Assembly: GCA_014925825.1 (NCBI GenBank)
Contig: JACGCK010000523.1
Coordinates: forward strand, 1 to 17,644
Source of the DNA: Pholiota molesta
Taxonomy: Eukaryota; Basidiomycota; Agaricomycetes; Agaricales; Strophariaceae
Direction of reading: 5' to 3'
DNA: 17,644 bases
Shown: positions 1 through 9,949 of the stretch, one piece after another
How positions within the stretch are numbered: the stretch's first letter is position 1
Layout: each line of letters starts with the position of its first letter
Made by a program: the position numbers and the translations under genes
The notes under the pieces: model-generated
Told to the model about the DNA's origin: nothing
Seen by the model: only the letters and a program-made list of their open reading frames with translations
Database searches by the model: none

Positions 1-139
1 CCGCGGGGTAAATTTCCTGTATGGGACCAAGCACCCACTCTTCAAGTCAACATCAGGCTCACATCATCAATTGCTTCCAAGTGATTGTCAAAAAGCTCCG
101 CAATTCTTTCAAACTGGTCCTATAAGTGACCTGTTAACA

Positions 140-460
140 TCAATACGAATTACGGTATGGATGATAGACAAACTGGAAGAGCTTGTCCAAAGTCGACGTG
201 GCTTTGAGCTCCAGACATCTCTAGCTGATGCTAGTTACTATTCTGTGGAGGGCGGCCTTGTAGTCGAAGGAGATGAACAGAGTCAGACGATAGATGACGA
301 CGCTGGTGAAAGCCGCTGCGGTGAGATTGTTGCGGGTCACAATCACATGTGCGATGCAGTTAGTGTCCACGTGCCACACGCGCGGGGCGCGCTCGGCATT
401 TCCCGCCTCATTGCGCGGACGCGGCGTGCGCTCGACGCCTCGCTTGAAATTGAACGGAAT
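140..460 (-). pseudogene. Interrupted GC3-rich coding-like frame, unrecognised
   Basis: One minus-strand frame runs from just after a TAG (461-463) down to a TGA at 140-142, 107 codons, and is broken only by a TAG at 221-223 (codon 80). Over codons of the central part about 79% end in G or C (my hand count, 41 of 52), well above local base composition, and the opposite-strand frame over the same bases is only about half G/C-ending. The translation includes a hydrophobic, beta-like stretch (TSVVIYRLTLFISFDY) and, after the stop, a run LDKLFQFVYHPYR. There is no ATG at its head, so it would be an internal exon or a remnant. I do not recognise the family. A plus-strand frame open from the left edge to 475 covers the same bases and is probably its shadow, though that is not certain. 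Confidence 0.3.
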
Positions 461-2155
461 CTAATCCTCCCGTGATTTTCTTCTGATTTTACACATTCGC
501 ATGAGAAATCACGTTGCAGCTGGGTATCAGACGAATGATAAATCATTCTTCCATAATAAATCTGGCAAAAGGTCGGAACGGTACAAGGTCAGACTTAAAA
601 TCAGGCGTGTCTTGTCAACTAGTATCCGCTATAGCTTAATATCGCGCAATGGCATGTGCCATCCCTACAACAGCGACGTACTTAACTAAACTACTTGCGT
701 CAGGATAAAACAATCTTCAATAAAGGATGGCACTCAAGGGGCGTGTACACCGTGATTATAGCAGACCCCATGACTGAAAAGCAAGAGAAAACGATACAAA
801 AGGGTCAAACCTGACTCAAGGTGCCGTTGTGATATTTTTCCTGGATTACACCAACGACAATCCTTTATTCATAGCAATACGCAGCGGAAATGATCGTAGC
901 CAAATGAAAATTTAATTCGACGCGTGATCTGGTTATTGATAGACAAGCGTACAGGTGGATAGCTTGAGGCTACGATTCTCTTCGCTAACAACTAAATGAC
1001 AACGTCTCCACAAGCGCACAGTGACATAAGCATGTCGGCCGCTGTTCTGGTGGGACTGCCGCATGACTTCTGCGAGGTGTATACACAACATCATCTGCCT
1101 GCGTTGGAATGAATTACACATTGCCAATGCTCATTTGAAGTCAAGTGCGAAATGCAGATCAGGAATATGATGATGCGGGCAACACAAATGAAACCATGAA
1201 TGATAGAGTTCACGAGCCTGCCATTTGCAGCGTGCGCACCGCTTTACGCACATGTCCGGGTCTTTGCCGTTTGTGCGGCTTTCAAGTCTATTATCCTGAC
1301 CGCCGTAGAGTCACGTTGCCGCAGACGCAAGCACAGCACTCGGCGAGGAGAAGATGGGAAACGCTAATCACGTTTTCTTCCAGTGGCATATTCAGAGTCA
1401 ATGGGAGCCACGAGGCAAGTGAGAAGTTCTAGAGATGCGCCCAGAAGTACAGTAAGGAATTTAGTGCAGGATTCCTAGAGCGACGTGTCAGTCCAGAAGA
1501 AAGCGTCCGATGCGATTCCAGTGCTAATCAGAGTTCCGAATGCACATCCTCTTCCCTCAAAAAGATCCAGAAATCTGTAGACGTTATTCCTCGTTATTCT
1601 CAGAAATGGGATTGCGTGCGCATGTGTAACGTTGGTTTGAAAGCCGCTCAGTTGCCACCACGTTTTCGCAGCTACCAAATATGGGTGTTTTTATTCTCGA
1701 CAAAATCGGCCCGCCGCTTGCGACGGCGCTCAGGGAGGAGGGTTGAAAAAGATGCTCCGCGCAGCCCTCTCCGCTATAGCTAGCTGCTAGGTCCCCACTG
1801 ACATGTATGACAGGGCAACAGACGAACCTTTGATGTAATGGCCCGGCAGCCGCAGAGCAATGTCCTATGCTTCTCCTAGCTTGCCCACAGTAACGAAGAA
1901 CAAAGAACAAAGTGCCGCCATGAGAGTTGAGGCTGAAATGTTCGGCGTCGACTGAGTAATGCGTCAACTTATTCTTGAAGAAACAGAGAATTCGGAGGAT
2001 GACGCGGACCATGAACGCGTGTTCTGGAACGGAGGCACTTTGGGGATCAAAAAACTTTCGGTGTGCGAGTGTGCAGCGTGTGGAAGGGGAGGTGCGAATG
2101 GCTGTGTCCATACCTTCCAATGCCATAATCACACAAGCTTGGCAATCAGCGTGAT

Positions 2156-2176
2156 TAGATTACTGGTGGTAATCTA
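2156..2176. repeat. Perfect 8-bp inverted repeat
   Basis: TAGATTAC (2156-2163) is followed after the five-base loop TGGTG by its exact reverse complement GTAATCTA (2169-2176). It lies in non-coding DNA about 450 bp upstream of the secreted protein gene. No function can be assigned. Confidence 0.5.
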
Positions 2177-2180
2177 GGTC

Positions 2181-2220
2181 CCCAAAAACGAATTCCCAGC
2201 TTCATTTTTGACTTTTTGGG
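2181..2220. repeat. Inverted repeat CCCAAAAA / TTTTTGGG
   Basis: CCCAAAAA at 2181-2188 and TTTTTGGG at 2213-2220 can pair across a 24-base loop, only five bases after the preceding 8-bp hairpin. It could be a transcript 3' end structure or chance; nothing around it decides. Confidence 0.3.
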
Positions 2221-2412
2221 AGAACAATTTTGTCGCAATTTTTATGAGTGGGCCAAAGCTCGGTCGCATTGAGTATAAGTAGCAACAATTGTCACAGGCC
2301 CCTCCATTATGGGGTTTCTTTGTGAAACAAAAATTTTGGCTTAGTTACATATTCCGCGTATTACTCTTCGCGCTTTTTCTTCTCATCTCTATTCGGGAAT
2401 ATTCGCTTTTAG

Positions 2413-2627
2413 CCAATGAGAAATCGACGCACCCCTCTTTTAATTGAGTCACCATTTCGGGGCATTGAATCAGCCTCCGGCCACGATGCCTTCCGTCAGG
2501 CAACTTGTAAATCTATAAAAGCGCCCGGATTTTCCTCCCAAAAATCTTGCTACCGCGTCTCGTCCCCTCGTTGCATTCCCCCTCGCCCATTTACGAGTAT
2601 CAAGCCATTCACTCAACGATTACTACT
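2413..2627 (+). promoter_or_regulatory. Promoter and 5' leader of the expansin-like gene
   Basis: A CCAAT motif at 2413-2417 and a TATA box (TATAAAA, 2514-2520) precede a pyrimidine-rich leader (about 2530-2590) and the ATG at 2628. The TATA box lies 114 bp upstream of the ATG. The CCAAT box sits about 100 bp upstream of the TATA box. This arrangement is typical of well-expressed fungal class II genes; the transcription start itself is inferred to lie about 30 bases after the TATA box. Confidence 0.7.
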
Positions 2628-3317
2628 ATGACGCGTGTTGCTCTCTCTATCTTCGCGTTCTTCGCGTACATCGCCCTTGTATTCGCCGCGCCGGTGCCCG
2701 TTGTAGACGGGGAACTTGTCCAGCTCGAAAGACGAATTACCCATACAGGAAGAGTACGTGCATTACGCGTCGCAGTATTCTTGAAGCCCGACTGACGTTC
2801 GCAAATTATATTAACAGGGTACTTGGTTCTATCCTGGTCAGTGGCGCGGTCGTTGTCTCTGACAGAAAAATTCCTAACTCAATTTTTGTTGTCTAGGTCT
2901 CGGCAACTGTGGTTGGCATAACACTCAGAACGATTATACTTGCCATTGGAAGGGCCTCTACGATGAAAACAATGGCAGCAACTGTGGTCAGGTAAGATCT
3001 ATCTCCACGCAATCTCCACGTAGAAACTAGGCATTCCGAGACTCATCGCAATATATTTCATTAACAGTACGTCCAAATTACCAACACCAAGAACGGCAAG
3101 ACAGCCTACGGCAAAACCGTTGACAGTTGCCAATCATGCTCGAATAATGACATAGGTCCGCCATTTCATGACGTCCATGATACTTCGAGAGCATTGACAT
3201 AATTTTAATTTTGTTTACACAGACATGTCGCCGGCGCTGTTCCAAAAGCTTTCGCCGCTCAGCACGGGACAATTGACTGTGCAGTGGCACTTCATGAACC
3301 GCAGCTGGAAGCCCTAG
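2628..3317 (+). CDS. Secreted expansin-like / RlpA-like double-psi beta-barrel protein
   Basis: Five exons (2628-2753, 2818-2836, 2897-2991, 3068-3155, 3223-3317) join without any frame break into 140 residues plus TAG. Introns are 64, 60, 76 and 67 bp. Residues 1-20 form a signal peptide (MTRVALSIFAFFAYIALVFA), followed by a short pro-region with a Kex2-like Arg-Arg at 35-36. The mature part has GTWFYPGLGNCGW at 43-55, AYGKTVDSCQSC at 93-104, DIDMSPALF at 108-116 and the closing VQWHFM at 129-134. This is the pattern of small fungal RlpA-like/barwin-like barrel proteins (DPBB_1 fold). Five cysteines lie at 53, 64, 78, 101 and 104. Family members are secreted and thought to act at cell walls without proven catalysis; no polysaccharide-binding domain is present. 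Introns 2 and 4 have weak donors (GTCAGT, GTCCGC), but the family match across both junctions supports them. The ATG is chosen because it starts the signal peptide and follows the TATA box at the expected distance. Confidence 0.85.
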
Positions 3318-5935
3318 GCGACGACGCCCAATCATGATCTGATTCGGATCGCGTTCCAACTGTCAGGACGCGCGTACTATCCCTCCTTTAACAACCGCCC
3401 AATCATCCTCGACGACATTCCCTCATAGCGCAATCTGGGACACATAAACGACATTCCTATAGACTCAAGACTCATAGAAACGACCAAGAAAGCGAAGAAT
3501 TTGTAATTTTATTGTTCTACCTACAACCGCGGCTCGCATGCGACGCCCTAGGCACCCTTTAGAGCCTCAGTATAGATACGTCCCAACTGTTCTCATTTCA
3601 CGAATAACCTGCGTAGGCCAGGTTTATATTCCTTACAATGGATATAGCTCACGCAAACTTACGCCGCGTTTCATTCTTCGGTACTGTGTACGTATCAAAT
3701 CGAGTGTATTTCATATGTTTTGTACTACTTAACTGTCATTTATGTAGAGTTACATGAGCCTGGTGCTCAACAACTGTTGTTTTATACGAATCAATCTACT
3801 TTTGCATCTTCGAATGGGCATCGATATCTTTATATTTATCCATGCGAATAATTATTGTCTTCAATAACCTTCGATACTCTGCATGTGTTTAAAACATTTC
3901 GTGTGTGATACCATGTGTTAAATAACACTTTTTGCATTGAACAAATTATTCTGGTCACCACAAAGAATTATATACGTTGAAACTTGAAAGTCAGACTTCC
4001 CAATTGGGCAGCCATAATTTTCTGAATTTCCAAGATGTGTGTATTTGTGGTCGTGATTTTTCAAGAGGATAACGAGGATAGCTACGCCGAATACAATCAA
4101 CTTCAAAACTGGGCGACGGGAGGCAGACGTGAATGTCATGGCAGCCCCAAAGTAGCCGACGCAATACAAATTTCCCCTTCAATTAACTGGCATCCTTGAC
4201 GGCAGTGGTGACCGGTGACCGCTAGCGCCGACAACGGTTTATTTTATTGTGTGTAGTGCTAATGAACCTCTGTTCGAATCCCATGCTCTTGTCTTTTGCA
4301 CTTGGCTTAAAAAATTCGACGTGGTCTTAATCTCGAAGCAAGCCTCATGCTCTGTACGCTCTTCGGAAGAGATCAGTCGCTGGACATAAAGCGGGAGGCG
4401 TAATATATAATCAAATCATGACATTGGACTTCACTTCTGCGAACGGCTCGGACCACGAAAAGCACACCGCCAGAACTGTCATATAAGTATAGCTTGTATA
4501 TATCAGCCGTCGTGCCGCCATGTCCGACGCTCCGAGGATCCATCCAGAGCAAAGGTATCCGGCCGAAATAATGATTAGCAGCAAAAGCCTGCAGGCGACG
4601 ACGCAACATCAGCGCTGACTGACAGATACACGTTTTTCAGCACTGGGTTTGTTCTAAATAAATCTCTGGTAAGCTCTACTGTGATCACCTGAGCTGCTTA
4701 GCTTTGGCTTAGCTATACGCTACTTACCCGGGTTCATTCAAGTTTTGGTGTGCACGATATTGTACGCGCGACGATGAAACAAATAGCGCACCTCTCCCAC
4801 GACGCGCGTACGTACTGCGCGCATAAGTCGCGTTAGCGCCAATAACGCGCGTAGATTGTAGCCACGGGCGTCGAGCGGCGGAGGCGTGTGTGATTGCGGG
4901 CGCCCGCTGGCAGGCTCAGTCAAAGTCCACCCAATACACAGTCCATCAAGCCATAAATGCATCATACTGTTACATCAGCGCCTGGCGCTCGGAGACTACA
5001 AGAGGTGTGTAAACCGCGACTGGTACCCTTTTACACCTTATCATGATATCACCGATGATGAATCAATCGAATTAAACACTGATTAGAGCAGAGGATTGAA
5101 AACCTCTTGAGAATTTCAAACTGTTATTTGCAGAGCACATGGAAAAGAATCCTGATCACTCAGATGAAGAAGAAACATATGTATATTGGAAAATTTATAA
5201 GTGCCTTTACTATATATATTGGTCGCCCATTGACATTGGAAGCAGAAGACGCACCAAGTCTGCACTAATCCGGTCCAATACGTTGAACTTGGTAGACCGA
5301 CGGAACCGCGGAGGCTGCGCGGCGGCGAATCTCGCTATCGCAAACAGTGCGTCATGGATGATGAACTAAAGTGAAGGATTGAAATTTTCTTGAGAATTGA
5401 AAAAATGAATTTAAATCGTAGATATGAAAGGACCAGGCTGTCCGGACTGAGAAGGACTGGAATAACGGAGAAAGAGAAACATACAGACTTCCATGTTTTA
5501 CCTGAACTGTAGGTAGCTTCGTTACATTCTTCTGATTATCGGATCGAAATCACGAAAGTGAAAAACAACCAAAGCCGAAACGCAAGAAACCCTCCTTCCG
5601 GTTATAAATCGTGATTCTACACCAATAAGCCGGAAAGAAGAAAACAAATGAAAGTCTGGACTAAGGCAAACAGCGGTTCCAGAGATCACCGGTACCATGA
5701 AAGCACGCTCAACGAAACTCCGAGAATTGCGCAGTCCGTCAAAGCCACCGACTCCGTTTATTCCGTGTCCAGTAGTAATTATAGACAATTCCCTAGACGG
5801 GACAGATGAGATGATAATCCGTAGTTTTCATCATAATTGTTGTGGCATTCAACATGGCAGAGCACGATATCACCGGTTGCGACTGCGATGGCGGTTACGT
5901 TCACGTCTACTCACGAGTGGTTTAGAGGGGGTTTA
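3318..5935. other. AT-rich intergenic tract
   Basis: No gene can be supported here. Short frames on both strands lack codon bias, splice-consistent extensions or recognisable motifs, including an 88-codon minus frame at 5522-5788. The left part should contain the 3' UTR of the secreted protein gene; an AT-rich stretch near 3500-3515 is a plausible 3' end region. A CpG-rich island (about 4795-4915) contains near-palindromic runs such as GCGCGTACGTA. A heptamer GGTGACC is tandemly doubled at 4207-4220. No tRNA was found: GTTCGAATCC near 4273 resembles a T-loop but has no pairing stem. Confidence 0.5.
5092..5404. repeat. Short degenerate direct repeat pair
   Basis: The 29 bases starting at 5092 (AGGATTGAAAACCTCTTGAG...) recur at 5375 with about 24 of 29 positions identical, period 283 bp. 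Both are preceded within 50 bases by GATGATGAA. Three of the five differences are at adjacent positions. It may be the trace of an old small duplication. Confidence 0.3.
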
Positions 5936-6078
5936 AGCTTGCAAAAGCTGAGTAAACGTTTGATTATCGGAGGTCGGAGGAAAGAAACAAGACCCGTTCT
6001 GATAGGAGAGCGCAGACATGAAACGGCAAGCCTGCAAAGTATTCCATCGACGAAACCGAACAAAAAAAGAGAGGCGAC

Positions 6079-7796
6079 TTAATATCCAATCGCACGCCAA
6101 GGCCCCGCCGGCTCTACCCCAAGCAGCCCCCACACGCCCCTCGCCACCTCCTTCTCCGGCATACTCAGGAACAGCACGAGCGTACCGAAGCGCGGTATCC
6201 GCGCGAAATTCTGCATGTACTCCAGCACCCTCCGCTTCAGCTCTGCATCCGCCGGATGCGCGCTGAGCAGCGTGTAGAACGCGTCGAGGATGGAGATGAG
6301 GAGCGCGGGCTCCAGGGACGTCTGGCAGAGCGCCGGGAGCTTCGCGGGGGAATGTCTGCCATGCGAATGTGAGATTAGGATCAGTCGAGGAAAGAAGGTA
6401 CGCACGTTGATCAGGGCCCATTTTTCCTCCGGGGACCTTGACGAATGCCACACCCTGTTGAAGTCGAAATATGTCGTCGGCGCCTTGGGCAGTGTCAACG
6501 ACGCGATGTTGGCAGCGAGCTCGGATACGGACGGCACAGTCGCAGGCTGTGAGACCACTTCCGGTGCGTGCGCTGGCGAGGCGACTTCATCTCCACTTCA
6601 GGCGTCTCCTGCACCTCCTCAATCGTACTCTTCGCCATCGCGTCCTCCTCCCCACCCCGACTCTTAAAGATCGTGCTCTGGCCCGACGATCTAAAAATAC
6701 CCCCGCCAGCACGACTGGGCCGCGCAGTGTCGCGCGCCTGCTTTGCTTGCTGGAAGCTCGCAGGTGTGGGTATCCCTTTTTCTGTCTCTTTTGCCTTTTC
6801 TTTGCCTTTCAATGTTTCGTGTACTTCCGGCTGGAGTGCCGCGGCTGCGGCTGCAAAGGCGGGCGGCACAGGCGGGGTAGCAGGCGAAGTTACGGGTGAG
6901 GGTAACGGAGGTTTCAGCGAGCGTGAGGAGATGGGCTCGAGGATGTCGGATTTCGGCGAAGGCGCAGGCAGAGGCTTTGTGTCGGATGTTGCCGCAGGTT
7001 GAGGCGATTTGGTACTTGTGCTCGCGACAGAAGTGGCATCCTGAGCCGATGTGCCTACTACAGCGCTGAGGCATCGATAATTTTGATAGGCACTCGACGA
7101 CGTTTCGCGTTGAGAGAAGAATCTATAGATGCCTGCATGGGAAGGGTTGGGGATTTCTGTTTCTGTTTGGTAAATCGGGCATTAGCTCTGGCTTTCCAGC
7201 AGTAGGGAAGCAACACACTTTGGACTTCTCATTCTTAATCAAAGTCGCGACTTTTTTGAGCTCCTCCTGTGCAGAGGTATTCGCAGGCTCGATGCGTAAG
7301 ACATCCGTGAAATCTGTGAAAAATAGCACGAAAACTTGAGCGAGATTTCTCTTGAACAGAGAGCGTTACATACCTTTCTGCGCCTCCAGAAGCTTCCCCA
7401 TTCCAACTCTTGCCTGTCCTCTCCTGAACAACGCCTTCACATTATTCCGACTAAGGTTCAACACGGTGTTACAGTCTCTCTCTGCATCCTCATTCCTATT
7501 CAACCAGGCCAAACTAGGTCAGAATCAAGGGTATATATGTTATCGGACTTCAAAAAACGTACTTGCCTAGCTTGAGATATGCAGCAGCGCGGTTGAGCGG
7601 GTACGTCGGGTCGCGAGGGTCTGCCATGAGAGCGCTCGTATAATGTCCTATCGCGAGCGGGTAATCGCCTGATTTGAATGCGACATTGCCCTACATGACG
7701 ATAACGAAGAAACAAGTAAGAATGAAAAAGTAAGAGAGAGTCAATACAAGTGAGACGTACCTTGTCTTTGGCGGCTTGGGCTTTTGGATTGGACAT
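6079..7796 (-). pseudogene. RPAP3-like TPR co-chaperone gene, copy 1 (three frame breaks)
   Basis: Six exons on the minus strand: 7761-7796, 7563-7690, 7374-7495, 7219-7313, 6406-7162, 6079-6355; introns are 70, 67, 60, 56 and 50 bp with good GT..AG ends. Ignoring the breaks it would encode about 472 residues. Residues about 10-120 form one TPR domain. All five residues of the Hsp90/Hsp70 carboxylate clamp are in place (K10, N14, N45, K75, R79). A Pro/Ala/Ser/Lys-rich linker follows, then an RPAP3 C-terminal domain (about 345-465; FDFNRVWHSS, LEPALLISILDAF, RFGTLVLFLS). In other eukaryotes such proteins join the R2TP complex (RuvBL1/RuvBL2, PIH1D1) with Hsp90 to assemble RNA polymerase II and other large complexes. 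Relative to copy 2, exon 5 lacks one base near 7066 and one near 6581, and exon 6 lacks two bases near 6346-6352, so the frame is lost each time. The TPR exons are intact. Alternative: a real gene with sequence errors. Confidence 0.8.
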
Positions 7797-8070
7797 TTAT
7801 ATATATGATCCTGTAGAAGAGGTCCTCTGGATTACGCCCCCGATACGAAAGTTCGTTGTGAGCTCAAGTGCTGTGGAAGTTCTGCTTCAAAAGTGTTCGA
7901 CTTCCGCCATGTTCGTTGGCTGGGTGCGTGCGAATTATCACGGGCCGGCAACCGTGTAGTTCTTCAAGTTGCAGCTCCCGCTCACATTCTTTCTGGGACG
8001 CAAGATAGGTAAGTACTCTCTGTACAGCAGTGCGCGTTCTTCTGCTGTTTCCTTTACATTCCACAGCTTT
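7797..8070 (-). promoter_or_regulatory. 5' flank of RPAP3-like copy 1, shared with copy 2
   Basis: The sequence upstream of the copy 1 start codon is similar to 16412-about 16696 upstream of copy 2, so the duplication carried the 5' flank along. Differences include a 9-10 bp insertion in copy 2 (near 16512) and an 8-bp insertion TTCTTCAA in copy 1 (near 7960). Similarity breaks up around 8005-8030 and ends by about 8070. No convincing TATA box at a promoter distance is visible; the TATATATA next to the ATG is too close to act as one. Confidence 0.45.
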
Positions 8071-8124
8071 CTACGTGCGAATTATCACTGTAACGGGCCG
8101 ACCACCGTGCAGTTGCAGCTCCCA
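7927..8124. repeat. Imperfect direct repeat, period about 147 bp
   Basis: The stretch 7927-7980 (starting CGTGCGAATTATCACGGGCC, ending GTTGCAGCTCCC) recurs at 8074-8124 with small indels (a TGTAA insertion, loss of TTCTTCAA). The matching 5' flank of RPAP3-like copy 2 has this block only once (about 16550-16595). The second copy marks the edge where shared flank gives way to the GC-rich block. Confidence 0.6.
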
Positions 8125-8479
8125 TGCGCCGCGCAGACTCGCACTCCAACGCATACAGTGAATTCCAAAAACAGCCCACTTGCGGGCACCTACATCGTGC
8201 CTCCGCCACCCCGACGACATCTCGGATCGGAGCACCTCCGCCAAGTCCGTCGGCGTTCGCAAGCCCCGTCCATCCCGCCCGCACCCCAGCATACGCCATA
8301 CCGGTCCAAACGTCCTTGGCATGCTAACAGCACCTCCAGAGCGGCATGCACTGCATGGGCCGGCGAGCGCCGTCCAACCTCCAGATCGCATGGATGCGCC
8401 GAGAGCAAGTCAGAATGGTCCATGCGCACAGCAGAGTGCCTAGGTGCGTCGATCTCATCTCATCCCCTCCTTTTCAGCG
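8125..8479. other. GC-rich tract with open frames on both strands, strand undecided
   Basis: Long stop-free stretches occur on both strands, as expected for GC-rich DNA. On the plus strand a Pro/Ser/Ala-rich reading (8124-8327) gives way to another frame at about 8320. On the minus strand a 106-codon frame (8071-8391) is open. At 8444-8477 a plus-strand segment GTGCGTCGATCTC...CCTTTTCAG looks like a very short intron (34 bp), but the frame before it ends in TAG. I cannot assign a product or a strand. Confidence 0.3.
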
Positions 8480-8482
8480 TCG

Positions 8483-9925
8483 CGCTCACAGCTAGGCAAC
8501 ACTGCCGCGACGCAACAACCTGCTGCAACCCAGCACCGCCTCCGCGATACGCAGACCCTCACGATCTTCGGACACCAGAGCGTCGTCAGCACCGTGACGA
8601 CGACATTGGGATATACGGCGGCGCTTGGACGACCACGGCTCGACTCGAGCACCCGTCCAGTGAGTGCTGAACTGACCAGCAGCGGCGCATGGAACGCTGC
8701 GCAGGATATTTGGACGACATCGACGAACATCGGGCGACCGTCACACATCAGATCTTTCGGATCGTGGTCCATGGGGCGCCACAGCGTGCAGGAGCCACGC
8801 AGCGCCGACAGCGCACAGCTCCCAGCTATGTGGACTTCCTCCCGTCTCTCGGTGCCGCGCTCACAGCTATATGCTAGGCAAACCGGCGGCTCGGCGACAC
8901 ACTACTGCAACAGCGAACGGCACGCACGACATACTGTATACGGACACCGGAGCAGAGACGACGACGTGGACGACTCACGGCGTAGCTTGGACGCTAGCGG
9001 ATCGACTCACGAGGGGGTTAAAAGACGATAGCAACAGTGCTCAACATCAGTGAGCGCTACCTTGCCTTCACCGTATAAGACTTACCCAGGATCTCTAGAG
9101 TCGCGGACAATCCACTGCGATGCGATACACGGCAGCGTGGAGGAATCGAATCGCGCGTCAGCAACGCGACGATCGCCCAGGACAACGTGGGGAATAACGA
9201 CGTGGAAGGAGATCTGCGTGGGAGGGCATCGGTGAGTGCGGCGCTGATTCGACCGTGCAGGAACGATTCGCCTGCATTAGGACTTGCCTTTGGCATGCAG
9301 GCGGATGATGCACGGAGGGCCTATGGGATGGCGCCTCTCATGCACGACTCAAAACAGTCACCCATCTGTAGCACGACGACAGCGGGCGGAAGTTTGCCCT
9401 GCAGTCACGGTCCCAGCAGATAGCTAGGCTGTGCGGCGACGACGCGACGACGCTACTGCGCACGACACGCGGACACCAGAGCATGATCAGCGACGAGACG
9501 AGCACGCTGGGATGGACGACTTACGGCGTGGCTTGGGCGGCAACGGCTCGTCTCGCGAGCGGGTAGAGGGCGAGAGCACTCCGGGAAAACGTCAGTGAGT
9601 GCTACGTTGCCTTCACTCTATAGAAACTACTCACGGCGGTATAGCCTCGAAGTCGACAGCGCGCCATTCGTTCACCGTCGGGCTGTGGGTGGTGCGGACA
9701 CGCCACCACAACGCACGGCAGCGCGGAGACATCGAAACCCGGACCAGCAACGCGCCGATCGCCGATGAGTGGAGATGGGCAACTTGGAAGGATGGGGCGC
9801 AGGGCATCAGTGAGTGCAGCGCCGAGGCGAGCATGCGGGAACGACTCACAGCCCACGCGCCGCCTTCGTGCGGCGTACAGACCAGTGTGCTCAGGCCCTG
9901 CTAGATGGCGCTCGTCCTGGCCAAG
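8483..9925. repeat. Three diverged tandem units of about 0.37-0.55 kb
   Basis: Unit A (about 8483-8800), unit B (about 8858-9345) and unit C (about 9401-9925) share ordered landmarks on the plus strand: GCTAGGC near the start; CGGACACCRGAGC (8569, 8940, 9470); a TGGACGACtyACGGCGTrGCTTGG block (B, C; eroded in A); CAGTGAGYGCT (8658, 9047, 9593); TTGCCTTCAC (B, C); GGCATCRGTGAGTGC (B 9225, C 9805). B and C are clearly related over about 480 bp; A is shorter and more diverged. Intron-like signals fall at matching places on the minus strand: donors at 9634/9085/8676 and again at 9524/8978/8616, with acceptors at 9456/8905/8523. The minus reading before the second donor ends QATP in B and C. Aligned B/C differences show no third-position bias in either strand's frame, so current coding is not supported. 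Confidence 0.65.
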
Positions 9926-9949
9926 AACGACCATGCGAACATTCGCACA

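Larger units (their letters stand above)
475..2240. other. Intergenic tract, no supported gene
   Basis: Only short unsupported frames are visible. The longest is 182 codons on the minus strand (1584-2132), with no codon bias, no recognisable motif and no promoter; at this base composition one such frame by chance is unsurprising. A 55-codon plus frame at 1200 with a hydrophobic front half and a basic tail is equally unsupported. Two hairpins lie at the right end and are listed separately. Confidence 0.5.

Noticed and set aside
71..475. 134-codon plus-strand frame, open from the left edge
   Set aside because: Its codons show no third-position bias, while the opposite strand over the same bases is strongly biased; it is treated as a shadow, though without certainty.
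1584..2132. 182-codon minus-strand frame
   Set aside because: No codon bias, recognisable motif, promoter or splice context; a frame this long is expected by chance about once in some windows of this size.
3538..3732. 64-codon plus frame after the secreted protein gene
   Set aside because: No codon bias or motif; it lies in the probable 3' flank.
4260..4290. GTTCGAATCC resembling a tRNA T-loop
   Set aside because: The flanking five-base arms do not pair and no anticodon or acceptor stem can be drawn around it.
5522..5788. 88-codon minus-strand frame downstream of RPAP3-like copy 1
   Set aside because: Codon choice is flat, the translation has no recognisable motif, and no promoter or introns are visible.
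7500..7796. 98-codon minus frame starting at the RPAP3-like ATG
   Set aside because: It is read-through of introns 1 and 2; splicing gives a continuous TPR domain instead.
8444..8477. Plus-strand intron-like segment GTGCGT...CCTTTTCAG
   Set aside because: At 34 bp it is short, the preceding frame ends in TAG at the junction, and no coherent plus-strand gene can be built around it.
8444..9031. 195-codon plus-strand frame across tandem units A and B
   Set aside because: It is not kept in unit C, lacks an ATG start in context and shows no coding bias; GC-rich DNA gives long frames on both strands.
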